Below the pieces are notes generated by a model that was not told where the DNA came from, did no database searches, and saw only the letters and a program-made list of their open reading frames with translations. Shown here piece after piece: positions 24,073 through 33,264 of a stretch of 56,618 nucleotides of DNA. The position numbers were made by a program, and so were the translations under genes. The DNA is from Opitutaceae bacterium. Lineage in GTDB: Bacteria > Verrucomicrobiota > Verrucomicrobiia > Opitutales > Opitutaceae. The first letter of the stretch is position 1; each line of letters begins with the position of its first letter. The DNA lies in contig PLXR01000042.1 of the NCBI GenBank assembly GCA_003151495.1, positions 27,905-84,522 on the forward strand. Direction: 5' to 3'.

Positions 24073-26851
24073 CGGGCACTCACTCGTCGCGCCCCTGCGC
24101 CGGCTGGTCCACAGGTTCCTGACCCTGTTCCGCGGGCGCAGGATGGAGGCCGACATGGCGGAGGAGATGCGCCTTCACATGGAGATGCAGGAGGCGGAGC
24201 ACCGCGGCGCGGGAATGACGCCCGGGGAGGCGGCCCTGAAGGCGCGCCGGGAGTTCGGGCACCTGGACGGGATCCGCGAGCAGTGCCGGGACGAGCGGGG
24301 ATTCCTCTGGGTTTCCCAGCTGGGCCAGGACCTGCGCTACGCGTTCCGGATGCTCGCCCGTCACCCGGGCTTCACCGCCGTGGCGGTGCTCACCCTTGCG
24401 CTCGGCATTGGCGTGAACACCGCAATCTTCGGCCTTGTGGACGAGATCCTCCTGAGGCAGCTGCCGGTGAGGGATCCGGGCGGCCTGGTGCTGCTCCGCT
24501 GGTCCTCCAAGATCGACATTCCCGTGCCGACAAGCGGGAGCTGGGAACAGGACCCCGTGACCCACCAGAATTCGTGCACCTCGTTCTCGATTCCCGCGTT
24601 CGAGGGCATGAAGGGGTCGGACGGGGCGCTTTCCGGCGTCGCCGCCTTTGCGCCGATCTCGCGGCTGACGGTGATCGCCGACGGCCAGCCCGAGGCGGTG
24701 GGCCTGGGGCAGCTGGTCTCCGGAGGCTTCTTCTCTCTCCTCGGGGTCGCCCCTGCGGCCGGGAGGCTGATCGGGGACTCCGACGACACACCGGCGGCCG
24801 CGCCCGTGGCCATGATCTCGCACGGCTATTGGATGCGCCGATTCGGCGCCGACCCGTCGGTGCTTGGAAAGACCGTCCTCGTGAATCACATCCCGGTGAC
24901 GATCGTGGGGGTCTGCCCGCGGCGGTTCCCCGGCACGCTCGAGGTGGGCGACGCGCCCGACCTCTTCCTGCCGCTCAGCCTCGCCAAGGGCCTTGGGTCG
25001 TTCGCAATGATCGACGACCCGAATTCGCTCTGGTGGCTCCGGATACTCGGGCGGCTGCGGCCCGGCGCGTCCCCGGCGGCCGTTCGCGCAACCCTCGAGC
25101 CAGCCTTCCAGCTGTCCGTCCTCGACAGCTTCAGGCGGGTGGGGGCGGCGCCCCCCAGGGCCCCGGGCGACCTGCCGACGCTCATCGCCGGGCCGGGAGG
25201 GCAGGGGCTGAGCCGCATCAGGAACGAGTACCGGCAGCGCTGGGCGATCCTCGCGGGACTGGGCGGGACGATCCTCGCGATCGCCTGCGCCAACATCGCG
25301 AGCCTGCTGCTCGCCCGCGGCGCGGCGCGCCAGCGGGAGTTCGGGGTGCGCCTGGCGATGGGCGCCGGCCGGGGCCGCATCATTCGGCAGCTCCTCGCGG
25401 AGAGCGTCCTCCTGTCGGCGCTCGGCGGCGTGCTCGCGGTGCCTTTCGCCGTCTGGATGGAGCGCTGCCTGGTGGCCATGCAGCCCCGGTTCGAGGGGCA
25501 CACGCTTGCCCTGTCCCCCCGCCTTGACTCCGGCGTGTTCCTCATTGCGGCGGCGTTCTCGTTGATTACCGGGGTGGTCTTTGGCCTGGCGCCGGCCCTT
25601 CGGGCCTCCCGGCTGGAGATCAGCGCCGAGTTCCAGGGGGGACAGGGCAATCTCTCCGGCTCCCGGTCGCGCCTGGGGAAGGCGCTCCTGGCCGTGCAGG
25701 TCGCCCTCACCCTCGTGCTCCTTGTCGGGGCGGGCCTGTTTGCGGGCACGCTTCGCAACCTCGCCTCGGTCGACGTCGGGTTCGAGCGCGACGGCCTGCT
25801 GCTCTTCCACCTGGACCCGAGCCTGGACGGTTCCTCCTTCGAGGCGGGCCTGGGCACCGACAACCAGGTTGTGGAGCGGCTGCGGGCGCTCCCTGGCGTC
25901 ACGTCGGCCACGTTCTCGCGGATGCCGCTCCTGAGCGAGATGGGATGGAACTCCCGCATCAGCGTCCCGGGTCGGCCGCCCGGGCAAGGGGGCGGCGGAA
26001 CGGCCATGGTGAACGCGGTGGACCGGGCCTTCTTCGAGACCTATGGGATCCCGCTCGTCGAGGGGCGCCCGGTCGGGCCGAGCGAGACCTCCCGAATCGC
26101 GAGGGTGGCCGTCGTGAACCAGGCCTTTGCCCGGGAATTCTTCGGGGACGAGAACCCCCTCGGCAGGACGATCGAGAGGCCGGATGAGAGGAACACCACG
26201 ATGGCCTACACGGTCATCGGGGTGGCGCGGGACGCGAGGTACTCCTCGGTGAGGGACCCGGTCCCGCCCACCGTCTATTTCCCCTATCATTTCCTCCGGG
26301 GTTCCATGCCGGCGGAGGCCACGTTCGCGGTGCGGGCGCCGGGCGATGTCGCGGCGCTCATCCCCCGGATCCGGGACGTGGTGCGCAGTGTCAACCCGCT
26401 CCTTCCCATCGACGAGTTGAGGACCCAGCGGAGCCAGATCGGGGACCTTTCGTCGACCGAGCGCATGTTCGCCTGGCTTTCGGTGGTGTTCGCCCTCCTG
26501 GCGACGGGGCTCGTGACGCTCGGCCTCTACGGGCTCATGTCCTTCGTGGTCCTGCGCCGCAGGAAGGAGATCGGGCTGCGGATCGCCCTGGGCGCCCGTC
26601 CGCCGGACGTCGTCTGGATGATTGTCCGTGAAAGCCTCGTCATCGTGGGCTCGGGCGTCGGCCTGGGCCTCGTGGGCGCCCTCGCGGCGACCAAGGTCGT
26701 CTCGAGCCTGCTCTTCGGCCTCACCGCGACCGACCCTGCCACGTTCCTCCTGGGCTGTGCGCTGCTCATGTCGGTGGCCCTGATCGCGGGCTGGGTGCCC
26801 GCACGGCGCGCCTCGCGGGTCGACCCCATGGTCGCGCTGCGGACCGAGTAG
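24065..26851 (+). CDS. MacB/FtsX-type orphan permease (ADOP family, module 2)
   Basis: Membrane protein of 928 residues with the same duplicated plan as module 1. The N-terminal permease-prefix domain contains EEMRLHMEMQEAEHRGAGMTP. The first helix (about 100-125, FTAVAVLTLALGIGVNTAIF) leads to a MacB-type periplasmic domain, then FtsX (ANIASLLLARGAARQREFG). The second unit ends with RRRKEIGLRIALGARPP and RRASRVDPMVALRTE. The start is the ATG at 24065, overlapping the padR stop; the open frame upstream of it lies inside padR. No ATPase gene is nearby. A hairpin follows the stop at 26871-26901. Longer than the other two permeases mainly because of its first periplasmic region. Confidence 0.92.
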   Translation: MRSGHSLVAPLRRLVHRFLTLFRGRRMEADMAEEMRLHMEMQEAEHRGAGMTPGEAALKARREFGHLDGIREQCRDERGFLWVSQLGQDLRYAFRMLARHPGFTAVAVLTLALGIGVNTAIFGLVDEILLRQLPVRDPGGLVLLRWSSKIDIPVPTSGSWEQDPVTHQNSCTSFSIPAFEGMKGSDGALSGVAAFAPISRLTVIADGQPEAVGLGQLVSGGFFSLLGVAPAAGRLIGDSDDTPAAAPVAMISHGYWMRRFGADPSVLGKTVLVNHIPVTIVGVCPRRFPGTLEVGDAPDLFLPLSLAKGLGSFAMIDDPNSLWWLRILGRLRPGASPAAVRATLEPAFQLSVLDSFRRVGAAPPRAPGDLPTLIAGPGGQGLSRIRNEYRQRWAILAGLGGTILAIACANIASLLLARGAARQREFGVRLAMGAGRGRIIRQLLAESVLLSALGGVLAVPFAVWMERCLVAMQPRFEGHTLALSPRLDSGVFLIAAAFSLITGVVFGLAPALRASRLEISAEFQGGQGNLSGSRSRLGKALLAVQVALTLVLLVGAGLFAGTLRNLASVDVGFERDGLLLFHLDPSLDGSSFEAGLGTDNQVVERLRALPGVTSATFSRMPLLSEMGWNSRISVPGRPPGQGGGGTAMVNAVDRAFFETYGIPLVEGRPVGPSETSRIARVAVVNQAFAREFFGDENPLGRTIERPDERNTTMAYTVIGVARDARYSSVRDPVPPTVYFPYHFLRGSMPAEATFAVRAPGDVAALIPRIRDVVRSVNPLLPIDELRTQRSQIGDLSSTERMFAWLSVVFALLATGLVTLGLYGLMSFVVLRRRKEIGLRIALGARPPDVVWMIVRESLVIVGSGVGLGLVGALAATKVVSSLLFGLTATDPATFLLGCALLMSVALIAGWVPARRASRVDPMVALRTE

Positions 26852-26870
26852 CGGCACGGGACGGACCTCT

Positions 26871-26901
26871 CCCCCGGGCTCGAGGCATTGGGAGCCGGGG
26901 G
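26871..26901 (+). terminator. hairpin after permease module 2
   Basis: Strong inverted repeat, arms CCCCCGGGCTC and GAGCCGGGGG with one bulged base, loop of about 10. It follows the permease stop by 19 bases and precedes the nucleosidase gene. There is no T-tract, so termination is likely but not shown. Confidence 0.45.
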
Positions 26902-26953
26902 CGGCCTCCTGTCTGGGTTGCCGCCACGGCATGTTTGATGCTCAATCCGACAG

Positions 26954-27874
26954 ATGAAACGAACGATCCTGCCCGCATTGCTGCTGCTCCTCGTCGTTCC
27001 AGCCGCCGTGCCGCGGGTCCAGGCTGCCGACGGACGGCCCCTCGTTGCGGTGCTAGGGGCCTTTCCCATGGAAATCGCGGCGCTGCACACGGAGTTCGGG
27101 ATCGACGCTCCGGGAAGCGGGTTCACCCACACCACGCTGGGCGGAGTCAGGTTCGACCGGGGCGACGTCGACGGGCACGATGTCCTCGTATTCCAGGCCG
27201 GCCCCAGCCTCGTCAACGCGGCCTTCAAGCTTCAGCTGGCCCTCGACCATTTCCCGGTCACCCAGGTGCTGTTCGGCGGGATTGCGGGTGGAATCGACCC
27301 GTCACGCCAGGTCGGCGATGTCGTGATCCCGGAGCGGTGGGCCTATCACTCGGAGGCGGCGTACCTCAACGAGGACGGCCATGGCGACTATGTCAGGCCG
27401 TCCTACTATGCAAAGGCCGACAGCGAGCACTTTGGAATGATCTTCCCCCAGAGCGTCTACGGCGTCCGGGAAGGCGACAACCCATATGCCCCGATACCCT
27501 TTTTCCCCGCGGATCCGGGCATGCTCGAGGCCGCCCGCCGGGCGGTGCCCAAGCTTCCCGCGATGATGAGGTCGGGGCATGCCGTCACGACGACGGTCGG
27601 CGGGGTGGGGGTGTCCGGCACCGTGCTCCTCGACAACGCGGAATACCGCGAATGGGTGTTCAAGGTCTGGCAGGCGCGGTGCGTCGACATGGAGTCGGCC
27701 GCGCTCGCCCAGGTGTGCTTTGCCAATGGGAAGCCGCTGCTCGTCGTCAGGGGCCTGAGCGACCTGGCGGGGGGCCAGAAGGGGAAGGAGCTGACCGACA
27801 TGAAGGCGCTAATGGAGGTGCTGGGGGTGACCGCCAAGGTGGCGCACGGGGTGCTGGACGAGCTTCCGAAATAG
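26954..27874 (+). CDS. exported MTA/SAH nucleosidase-like phosphorylase-superfamily protein
   Basis: Protein of 306 residues with a clear signal peptide (hydrophobic ALLLLLVVPAAV, cleavage near VQAAD). The mature part is a nucleoside phosphorylase/MTAN fold: AVLGAFPMEIAAL (Glu40, catalytic-type position), FGGIAGGIDPSRQVGDVVIP, DMESAALAQV (Glu247, ribose binding) and RGLSDLAGG (Asp270, proton donor). Cytoplasmic MTAN hydrolyses 5'-methylthioadenosine and S-adenosylhomocysteine. The signal peptide implies a periplasmic enzyme, perhaps scavenging purine nucleosides. A roughly 45-residue insertion (about 125-195, rich in Tyr and Pro) separates two core strands compared with short MTANs. It stands alone, convergent with the next gene. 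Confidence 0.85.
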   Translation: MKRTILPALLLLLVVPAAVPRVQAADGRPLVAVLGAFPMEIAALHTEFGIDAPGSGFTHTTLGGVRFDRGDVDGHDVLVFQAGPSLVNAAFKLQLALDHFPVTQVLFGGIAGGIDPSRQVGDVVIPERWAYHSEAAYLNEDGHGDYVRPSYYAKADSEHFGMIFPQSVYGVREGDNPYAPIPFFPADPGMLEAARRAVPKLPAMMRSGHAVTTTVGGVGVSGTVLLDNAEYREWVFKVWQARCVDMESAALAQVCFANGKPLLVVRGLSDLAGGQKGKELTDMKALMEVLGVTAKVAHGVLDELPK

Positions 27875-28075
27875 CGGTCCAGGGGAGCCTGGCCGGGCGC
27901 GAGGCTTGTTCGCGCGGGATCGCGTGCGAGTCCGCTCGCAATGAACCCCCGGGATCCCCGACGAGATGGACCGGCTCGGCGACCGACCTCATGTTTTCGC
28001 GGGAAGCCACAGGGTGGCGGGGAATTTGCCTGCGACGACGCGGCTTTCTGCCAACCTACTCTTGCGGGGGGTGCC

Positions 28076-29134
28076 CTATCCCTTGGGCGCGCCGGGCTGC
28101 GTGACTATCGGGGTGAATCTGGGCAGGTCTCCAGCCGGTATGATCTGGGTCGTGGACAGAAAGTTGGCCGCGGCCTGGGGGTCGACCGCGCTCCAGTTCT
28201 GCAGGATGCGGCTGACGTGGTTGTAGATGCCCTGATCGGAGACCCCGGAGGCGTAGACCGCGGCGATCGCGGTCTCGGGAGCCGCGCTCGCGGCGGTCTG
28301 TGACAGCCTTATGAGCCCCACCATCCGATCCTTGGGCGAGGATATGCCTTCGAGAGCCTGCAATGCACCAGCCGGGTCGGATCCCCAGATCGCATTCCCG
28401 TAGGAGAACAGGACGGCGTCATTTCCCTGGATCGAGGCCGGCAGGGTCGCGTACAGGGAACGGACCTCCGCCTCGCCATTGGGGGTCGAGCCGAGGGCGC
28501 TCAACACCCCGCTGAAGGCGAAGGATCGCATCTGGTCGGTTGCCTGCTCCCTCGCAAAGGCGACAGCCCGGTCGATGTTCAAGCCCGCAAGGAGGCCGCT
28601 GACAGCCCCCGCCGTGGGCCCCGCCGCATTTGGGTTCACCGAGGCCATCAGGCCGGCGAATTCGTTGATGACCGCGGGTTTCGTCCACCTTCCCACCTGA
28701 AAGAGGGCGTCTCCCGGGTTCTCGGCCCCGTTCGCGATTGCGAGGAGCTCCGAGGGTGTGGCCTTTGCGCCAATGGCCCTGGTCACGCCCGGAAGCCAGA
28801 CATCCCTGAATCCGTTGCCGGCCATGTACCTCATCGCGGCGCCGCGGTCGGCCGCAAGCCACTCGAGGAGAAGGGCGTCCCTCCGGTCGCGACCGGCGGT
28901 ATCGCTCCCATCGGCGACAGGTGCCTCCTTCAGGCGCTCCTCGAACGACTGGGCTCGGACAGGCGGCATTGGGCTGGTTTCGGCTGTGCCCTTGCCTGAA
29001 ACGCTCATTTGCGCCGGCTCGACCCTGTGATCCCGTGGGGCTTGGGGCGGGTTCCTGACCCACAGGAAGAGGGAGAAACCCACCGCCGCGATCATGCACC
29101 AGGTTAAGGCCTGGGCTTTGGGACTTGCATGCAT
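28076..29134 (-). CDS. membrane-anchored helical-repeat protein
   Basis: Unrecognised protein of 352 residues. An N-terminal anchor (about 9-25, LTWCMIAAVGFSLFLWV) is followed by a linker and a series of helical repeats with tryptophan/aspartate motifs, such as LLLEWLAADRGAAMRYMAGN, then IWGSDPAGALQALEGI and WSAVDPQAAANFL. Such 'W..-DP-.AA..-' repeats occur in many Verrucomicrobiota proteins, usually of unknown function and predicted to make extracytoplasmic solenoid scaffolds. No catalytic residues were recognised. It lies downstream of the gamma-glutamyltransferase-like gene on the same strand, 117 bases apart. Confidence 0.7.
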   Translation of the reverse strand: MHASPKAQALTWCMIAAVGFSLFLWVRNPPQAPRDHRVEPAQMSVSGKGTAETSPMPPVRAQSFEERLKEAPVADGSDTAGRDRRDALLLEWLAADRGAAMRYMAGNGFRDVWLPGVTRAIGAKATPSELLAIANGAENPGDALFQVGRWTKPAVINEFAGLMASVNPNAAGPTAGAVSGLLAGLNIDRAVAFAREQATDQMRSFAFSGVLSALGSTPNGEAEVRSLYATLPASIQGNDAVLFSYGNAIWGSDPAGALQALEGISSPKDRMVGLIRLSQTAASAAPETAIAAVYASGVSDQGIYNHVSRILQNWSAVDPQAAANFLSTTQIIPAGDLPRFTPIVTQPGAPKG

Positions 29135-29251
29135 GGAAGGGTTCGACTCTTGGACCCACGCTCTGGGGCTCGGCGTGGGAGGATGCCGAAACCCGCGGGG
29201 GATTCAACCGTTCGTCGATCTGCGCAAGGGCTGGATCGCCGGCTGCCAGGG

Positions 29252-31063
29252 TCACTCGGCCCTGTTGAAGACGTAGAGCCCGGGCTGGTCGACCGCGGTC
29301 CTTGTCCCCGTCACCGGGTCGATGGAGACGGCGGCAAGGGTGCCCCGGATGCCCCCGGCGGTCGCCTCGGGAACCTCGTCGAGGTTCAGGCCGAGCGCCT
29401 TCAATCTTCCGATGAATTCCGCGGAGTACGCGCCCTGGGGGACCTGCACCGGAAGCTGCCAGGCGGGCCGCTCGATGACGCTCATTCCAAGGCTTGAAAG
29501 CAGCGGCGGCGCCTTCATGAGGGCTTCCAGTCCCTCGTGCTGGCCGAGCACCCCCACAAGGACCCGGATGCTCTCGGGGATCAGCGAGGACCCGATGCTT
29601 CCCGTGGCGAGCACGGGCTTGTCGCCCTCGAATGCGAGGGTGTCGATGATCTGGTGGGGGACCCGTTCGCCCGGCGCCAGGGACGCGAGGACCGCCTGCT
29701 GGAAACTGGCGGAGTCGGGGATGGGGATGCCCCCGACGACGATGCCGGTGTCGCCCCAGATGACGCTGTTGATCGTGTGGGTGACAGCCGCGATGTTCCC
29801 GTCCTTGTCGACGACCACGATGGCGTTGGAGTGCTTTGGGTCGTCGCCCGCGGGCTGCGTGAAGATCGTGCCCAGGAGCGGTGCAAGGGCCCTGGCGTAC
29901 GGCTTGCCAAGCTGGGCCTCCTCGGAAATGTCGATTCCCCGGTCCAGCAGAAGCTGCCTGGTTCGCGCCCCGATCCGGGGTGCCGCGGATGCGACGGGGG
30001 AGATGCGGGCCAGGGCCTGGAAGGTTTCCGGGTCGGTCCAGTAGGGCCCCTTCCTGTCGAGCCCGAGCGCCTCCGCCAGGTTGAGCCCGGTGATCAGGGC
30101 CTGGCCGCCCGTATGGGGCGGTCCGTTCACGTACACGGTGTGCCCGAAGACGACCGCCCTGCGGGGTTCGCTCCAGATGGGCCGGTAGCGCTTCAGGTCC
30201 TCGGCGGTCACCTTCCCGCCCTCCCTCTGGATGATCCTGACAAACTCGTCGGCCCACGGGCCGGTGTACATGTACCCCGGGCCCTTCTCGGCGACGGCCC
30301 TGAGGGTCGTTGCGAGCCCGGGTTGCACAAACAGGTCGCCGGCCCTCGGCGTGTCGCCGCCGGACTGCCGGATGAAATCCCGGCCCTCGGGCGTCCGCGC
30401 GAGGAACCTGCCCCTCACCGCGAAGAAATACTGGAGGGTGGGCGAGATGCGGATTCCGTGCTCCGCATACCAGATCGCGGGTTGGAACAGGTCCTTTAGG
30501 GGCAGCCGCCCAAACCTGCCGTGCAGGGCGTCGACACCCGCCATGAAGCCGGGAACGAGCGTCTCCCTTCCCTTGGCTCCCCCCTCGGTGGGTTTCGGTG
30601 CATTGGCCACGGAAAGCGGCCCCAGGTTCCCGACGGGGATGGTCTTTGGGTCCGTCTCCTGGAGATACGAGTTGTAGCCCGCGTCCATCGAGTAAACCCG
30701 GTGCTCCTTGGCGTCGTAGTAGAGCATCGTGAAGATGCCGGCGTACGAAACGACAGAGCCGAGCTGCATCGTGACTTGGGTGAGCGCGGTCGCGGCGGCG
30801 GCGTCCGCCGCGTTGCCGCCGAGCTCCAGTGCCTGGATCCCGGCGTAGACCGAAAGGGGGGACACTGTCGCCGAGACGATCCCGCGTCCGCCCCCGACCA
30901 CCCTGGCCGCGGTCGGCGACCAACCCTGGCCTTCGAGGGCCTCGAGGCTGTCCCTCTCGGCCTTCGGCCAGCTTCCCGGCGACAGATCTGAGGCGAGGCT
31001 CATGGAGGTGCTGGCGAGGGCGATGATGGCGGCTGCCGCCATCACCCCACATTGGGATGACAT
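29252..31063 (-). CDS. divergent gamma-glutamyltransferase-like Ntn hydrolase
   Basis: Exported protein of 603 residues from the ATG at 31061-31063, which gives a signal peptide (AAAAIIALASTSMSLAS). Longer in-frame starts exist up to 31258. The fold is recognisable from ALELGGNAADAAAATAL, then GGQALITGLNLAEALG and the small-subunit core VVVDKDGNIAAVTHTIN. Canonical enzymes have a Thr nucleophile in TTHYSVVD; the aligned position here is Ser412 (KHSNAIVVVD). The substrate Arg of the DGRE-type motif is replaced by MDAGYNS, and the GSPGG oxyanion loop reads GSIGSS. Autoprocessing by serine is possible, but the substrate is probably not ordinary glutathione. Related divergent proteins occur in several phyla. 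Confidence 0.82.
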   Translation of the reverse strand: MSSQCGVMAAAAIIALASTSMSLASDLSPGSWPKAERDSLEALEGQGWSPTAARVVGGGRGIVSATVSPLSVYAGIQALELGGNAADAAAATALTQVTMQLGSVVSYAGIFTMLYYDAKEHRVYSMDAGYNSYLQETDPKTIPVGNLGPLSVANAPKPTEGGAKGRETLVPGFMAGVDALHGRFGRLPLKDLFQPAIWYAEHGIRISPTLQYFFAVRGRFLARTPEGRDFIRQSGGDTPRAGDLFVQPGLATTLRAVAEKGPGYMYTGPWADEFVRIIQREGGKVTAEDLKRYRPIWSEPRRAVVFGHTVYVNGPPHTGGQALITGLNLAEALGLDRKGPYWTDPETFQALARISPVASAAPRIGARTRQLLLDRGIDISEEAQLGKPYARALAPLLGTIFTQPAGDDPKHSNAIVVVDKDGNIAAVTHTINSVIWGDTGIVVGGIPIPDSASFQQAVLASLAPGERVPHQIIDTLAFEGDKPVLATGSIGSSLIPESIRVLVGVLGQHEGLEALMKAPPLLSSLGMSVIERPAWQLPVQVPQGAYSAEFIGRLKALGLNLDEVPEATAGGIRGTLAAVSIDPVTGTRTAVDQPGLYVFNRAE

Positions 31064-31288
31064 GCGTTGGAGGCGAAGACCGAGCCCTCCCAATGCAGAG
31101 ATTGGAGTGTCCGCGGTCAAGCGCGGCTCGGCTGTTTCAAAACGGTCCATTTCAGGGCGCTTGCTGCCCAGCATTGCAATTGAATCGGAGGCAGCGGTTC
31201 TTTCGAAGAATGGCATTCCCAACCACGACATGCCGCCTATTGCATCCAAAGCGGCCACATAGTGACTTACCTGTGTTCAACCTGGGTC

Positions 31289-31789
31289 CTAACGAAGCGC
31301 AACCGGCGGCCCAAGGATCTCGCGGACGAGAATTGCACGACGAACGGATTCGCGCGTGCGAAGCTCCTCGAGCCACAATCCGCCGGCGGACGGGAGCTGT
31401 TTGCCGGCCGCCAACACGGCGATCGGCTGGAGTGCAGGCGCTGCAGCCGCGCGCATCGGCAGCGGGAGGACAGGGGCCGCCGGAGGAGAGTCCCATTCTT
31501 CCTCGGAGACGCTCGCTGGCGTCGCTGCGCCTCTGCGCCGCTCGGCAATCGTTCTTCGAATGTCCTCCCGGACACGCCGCGTGCGCTCTTCCTTCTCGCC
31601 GGCGACCTCGGCCAAGCTTGCCCGGGCTCCCGGCTTCGCCGGCCCGTCTTCCGGCTGCCGGCGCGCGTCGGCAGCGCTCTTGATCATCTTGAACAGCCAT
31701 GCGGCCCCTGCAATCGCAACGAAGACGAGCTGCGGTTGAGAGACCAGCCAATTGCTGGGATCGGAAGATGCAGCCAAAATCATGGTCAT
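31289..31789 (-). CDS. membrane-anchored protein of the nfeD-floA operon
   Basis: Unrecognised protein of 166 residues. It has one N-terminal hydrophobic segment (about 14-33, [18 protein letters not shown]) then a highly charged, probably helical cytoplasmic region ([20 protein letters not shown]), a proline/alanine-rich linker ([16 protein letters not shown]) and a conserved-looking end ([22 protein letters not shown]). Its ATG overlaps the floA stop (ATGA), so it is the last gene of the operon and translationally coupled to it. The arrangement suggests an accessory factor for the flotillin membrane platform. I know no family for it. Confidence 0.7.
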   Translation of the reverse strand: MTMILAASSDPSNWLVSQPQLVFVAIAGAAWLFKMIKSAADARRQPEDGPAKPGARASLAEVAGEKEERTRRVREDIRRTIAERRRGAATPASVSEEEWDSPPAAPVLPLPMRAAAAPALQPIAVLAAGKQLPSAGGLWLEELRTRESVRRAILVREILGPPVALR

Positions 31790-32790
31790 TTCTTCTCGCC
31801 CGGCTGCGCGATGCTCTGGCGCATAGACGTGTCCGACTGGATATTTTCCATCTTGTAATAATCCATCACGCCGAGACGGCCGCTGCGGAAGGCCTCTGCC
31901 ATCGCCAGCGGAACTTGCGCCTGGGATTCAACGACTTTCGCCTGCATCTCCTGGACCCGCGCCTTCATTTCCTGCTCGAGCGCCACGGCTGCTGCGCGGC
32001 GGATCTCCGCCTGCGCCTGCGCCATGTTCTTGTTGGCCTCGGCCTGCGCGACCTGTAGGCGCGCCCCGATATTCTCGCCGACGTCGACGTCAGCGATGTC
32101 GATGGACAGGATCTCGAACGCCGATCCGACGTCGAGTCCGCGAGCGAGCACGGTCTTTGAAATGCTGTCGGGGGATTCCAGGACCTGTTTGTAGCTGTCC
32201 GCCATGCCAATGGTCGTCACAATGCCCTCGCCGACGCGCGCGATGATGGTCTCCTCCTTGGCGCCGCCGACGAACCGGTCGAGGTGGGTGCGCACGGTCA
32301 CCCGCGCCTTCACCTTGACCTGGATCCCGTCCTTCGCCACGCCATCGATCGTCGTGCGTCCGCTTTCGGGGTTGGGGCAATCGATCACCTTCGGATCCAC
32401 AGAGGTGCGCACAGCCTCGACGATCGACTTGCCCGAGCCCTTGGTCGCGAGATCGATGGCGCAGGCGCGGTCCCAGTTGAGCTCTATCCCTGCCTTTTGG
32501 GCGGCGATGATCGCCTGGACAGTGGGGATGACATTGCCGCCGGCCAAATAATGCGCGGAAATCTTGTCGGTGGAGAGAGGGATGCCCGCCTTGACCGCGG
32601 TGATGCGCGCCCCGACGACAAGGTTGTATGGCACACCGCCGAGCCGCATGCCGATGAGGTTAACAATGCTGACGGGCGCGCCGTTGAGCCGGGCCTTTAG
32701 CCAAGTGCCGATGTAGGAAATGAAGATTCCTATGACAACAAGGCCGACGATGATGAGCGGAATGGCGATTAGGAGGGAAATATCAGGCAT
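31786..32790 (-). CDS. floA: flotillin-like protein FloA
   Basis: Protein of 334 residues, nearly the standard length of bacterial FloA (YqfA). It has an N-terminal membrane hairpin (about 5-27), the motif [20 protein letters not shown], a SPFH core ([25 protein letters not shown] split over two lines of alignment) and [20 protein letters not shown] helical C-terminus follows ([19 protein letters not shown], then [20 protein letters not shown]). FloA organises functional membrane microdomains and helps assemble signalling and secretion complexes. It is preceded by two NfeD-type genes, the classical genetic partners, with a 6-base gap to the nearer one. A fourth gene overlaps its stop. Confidence 0.95.
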   Translation of the reverse strand: MPDISLLIAIPLIIVGLVVIGIFISYIGTWLKARLNGAPVSIVNLIGMRLGGVPYNLVVGARITAVKAGIPLSTDKISAHYLAGGNVIPTVQAIIAAQKAGIELNWDRACAIDLATKGSGKSIVEAVRTSVDPKVIDCPNPESGRTTIDGVAKDGIQVKVKARVTVRTHLDRFVGGAKEETIIARVGEGIVTTIGMADSYKQVLESPDSISKTVLARGLDVGSAFEILSIDIADVDVGENIGARLQVAQAEANKNMAQAQAEIRRAAAVALEQEMKARVQEMQAKVVESQAQVPLAMAEAFRSGRLGVMDYYKMENIQSDTSMRQSIAQPGEKK

Positions 32791-32796
32791 GGGATT

Positions 32797-33264
32797 CTAT
32801 GGTTTGGAGACTATAAGGCGGAAATTGTCCATGGCCACCACGTGCAGGGTCTCGCCTTTGGCCGCGTGGCCGGATCGGCAGAATGCCTCGTAGCGGAACC
32901 CGTCTACGAGCACATATCCGCTTGGGGCGAGCGTTGTGTCCGCTGTCGCCGGCCGCCCGATAACTGCTTTCTCGGGCGCCACCGGTGGCTGACTGCTCGA
33001 GCCAGAGGTGGACTCTACAACCAGGCCGCGCCCCATGCGCGTCTTGGGCAGAAGCACGAGCTCTATGTAGACCGCGACCCCGAGGAGGATCACGGCGCTT
33101 ACCCCGGCCAGCCCGGCTGCAAGGATGCCAAAGTCCCGGTATGCGATGACGCAGGCCGAGACCAGCCCGATTGCCCCGACCGCACCCATGATGAAGCTCG
33201 AGACAAAGACGTCGGCCGCCAGGAGCAGGATTCCGACTATGAAGAGCAAGAATATCAACGTCAT
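32797..33264 (-). CDS. short NfeD-like membrane protein
   Basis: Protein of 155 residues. Two or three N-terminal helices (about 2-22, 24-45, 47-67: FLLFIVGILLLAADVFV) precede a C-terminal NfeD OB-fold domain recognisable from IGRPATADTTLAPSGYVLVD then GFRYEAFCRSGHAAKGE and VVAMDNFRLIV. Short NfeD proteins lack the ClpP-like protease domain and pair with flotillins or stomatins. The ATG overlaps the stop of the long NfeD gene by 4 bases, and floA follows after 6 bases, so all three are translated as one unit. The domain may bind FloA in the membrane microdomain. Confidence 0.88.
   Translation of the reverse strand: MTLIFLLFIVGILLLAADVFVSSFIMGAVGAIGLVSACVIAYRDFGILAAGLAGVSAVILLGVAVYIELVLLPKTRMGRGLVVESTSGSSSQPPVAPEKAVIGRPATADTTLAPSGYVLVDGFRYEAFCRSGHAAKGETLHVVAMDNFRLIVSKP

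Noticed and set aside
24080..26932. Minus-strand frame of about 950 codons antisense to the module 2 permease
   Set aside because: Same antisense effect; low-complexity His/Arg/Pro translation and no start signals.
28419..31052. Minus-strand frame of 877 codons overlapping the GGT-like gene and its neighbour in another frame
   Set aside because: It spans two clear genes in a different frame and its translation matches nothing recognisable.
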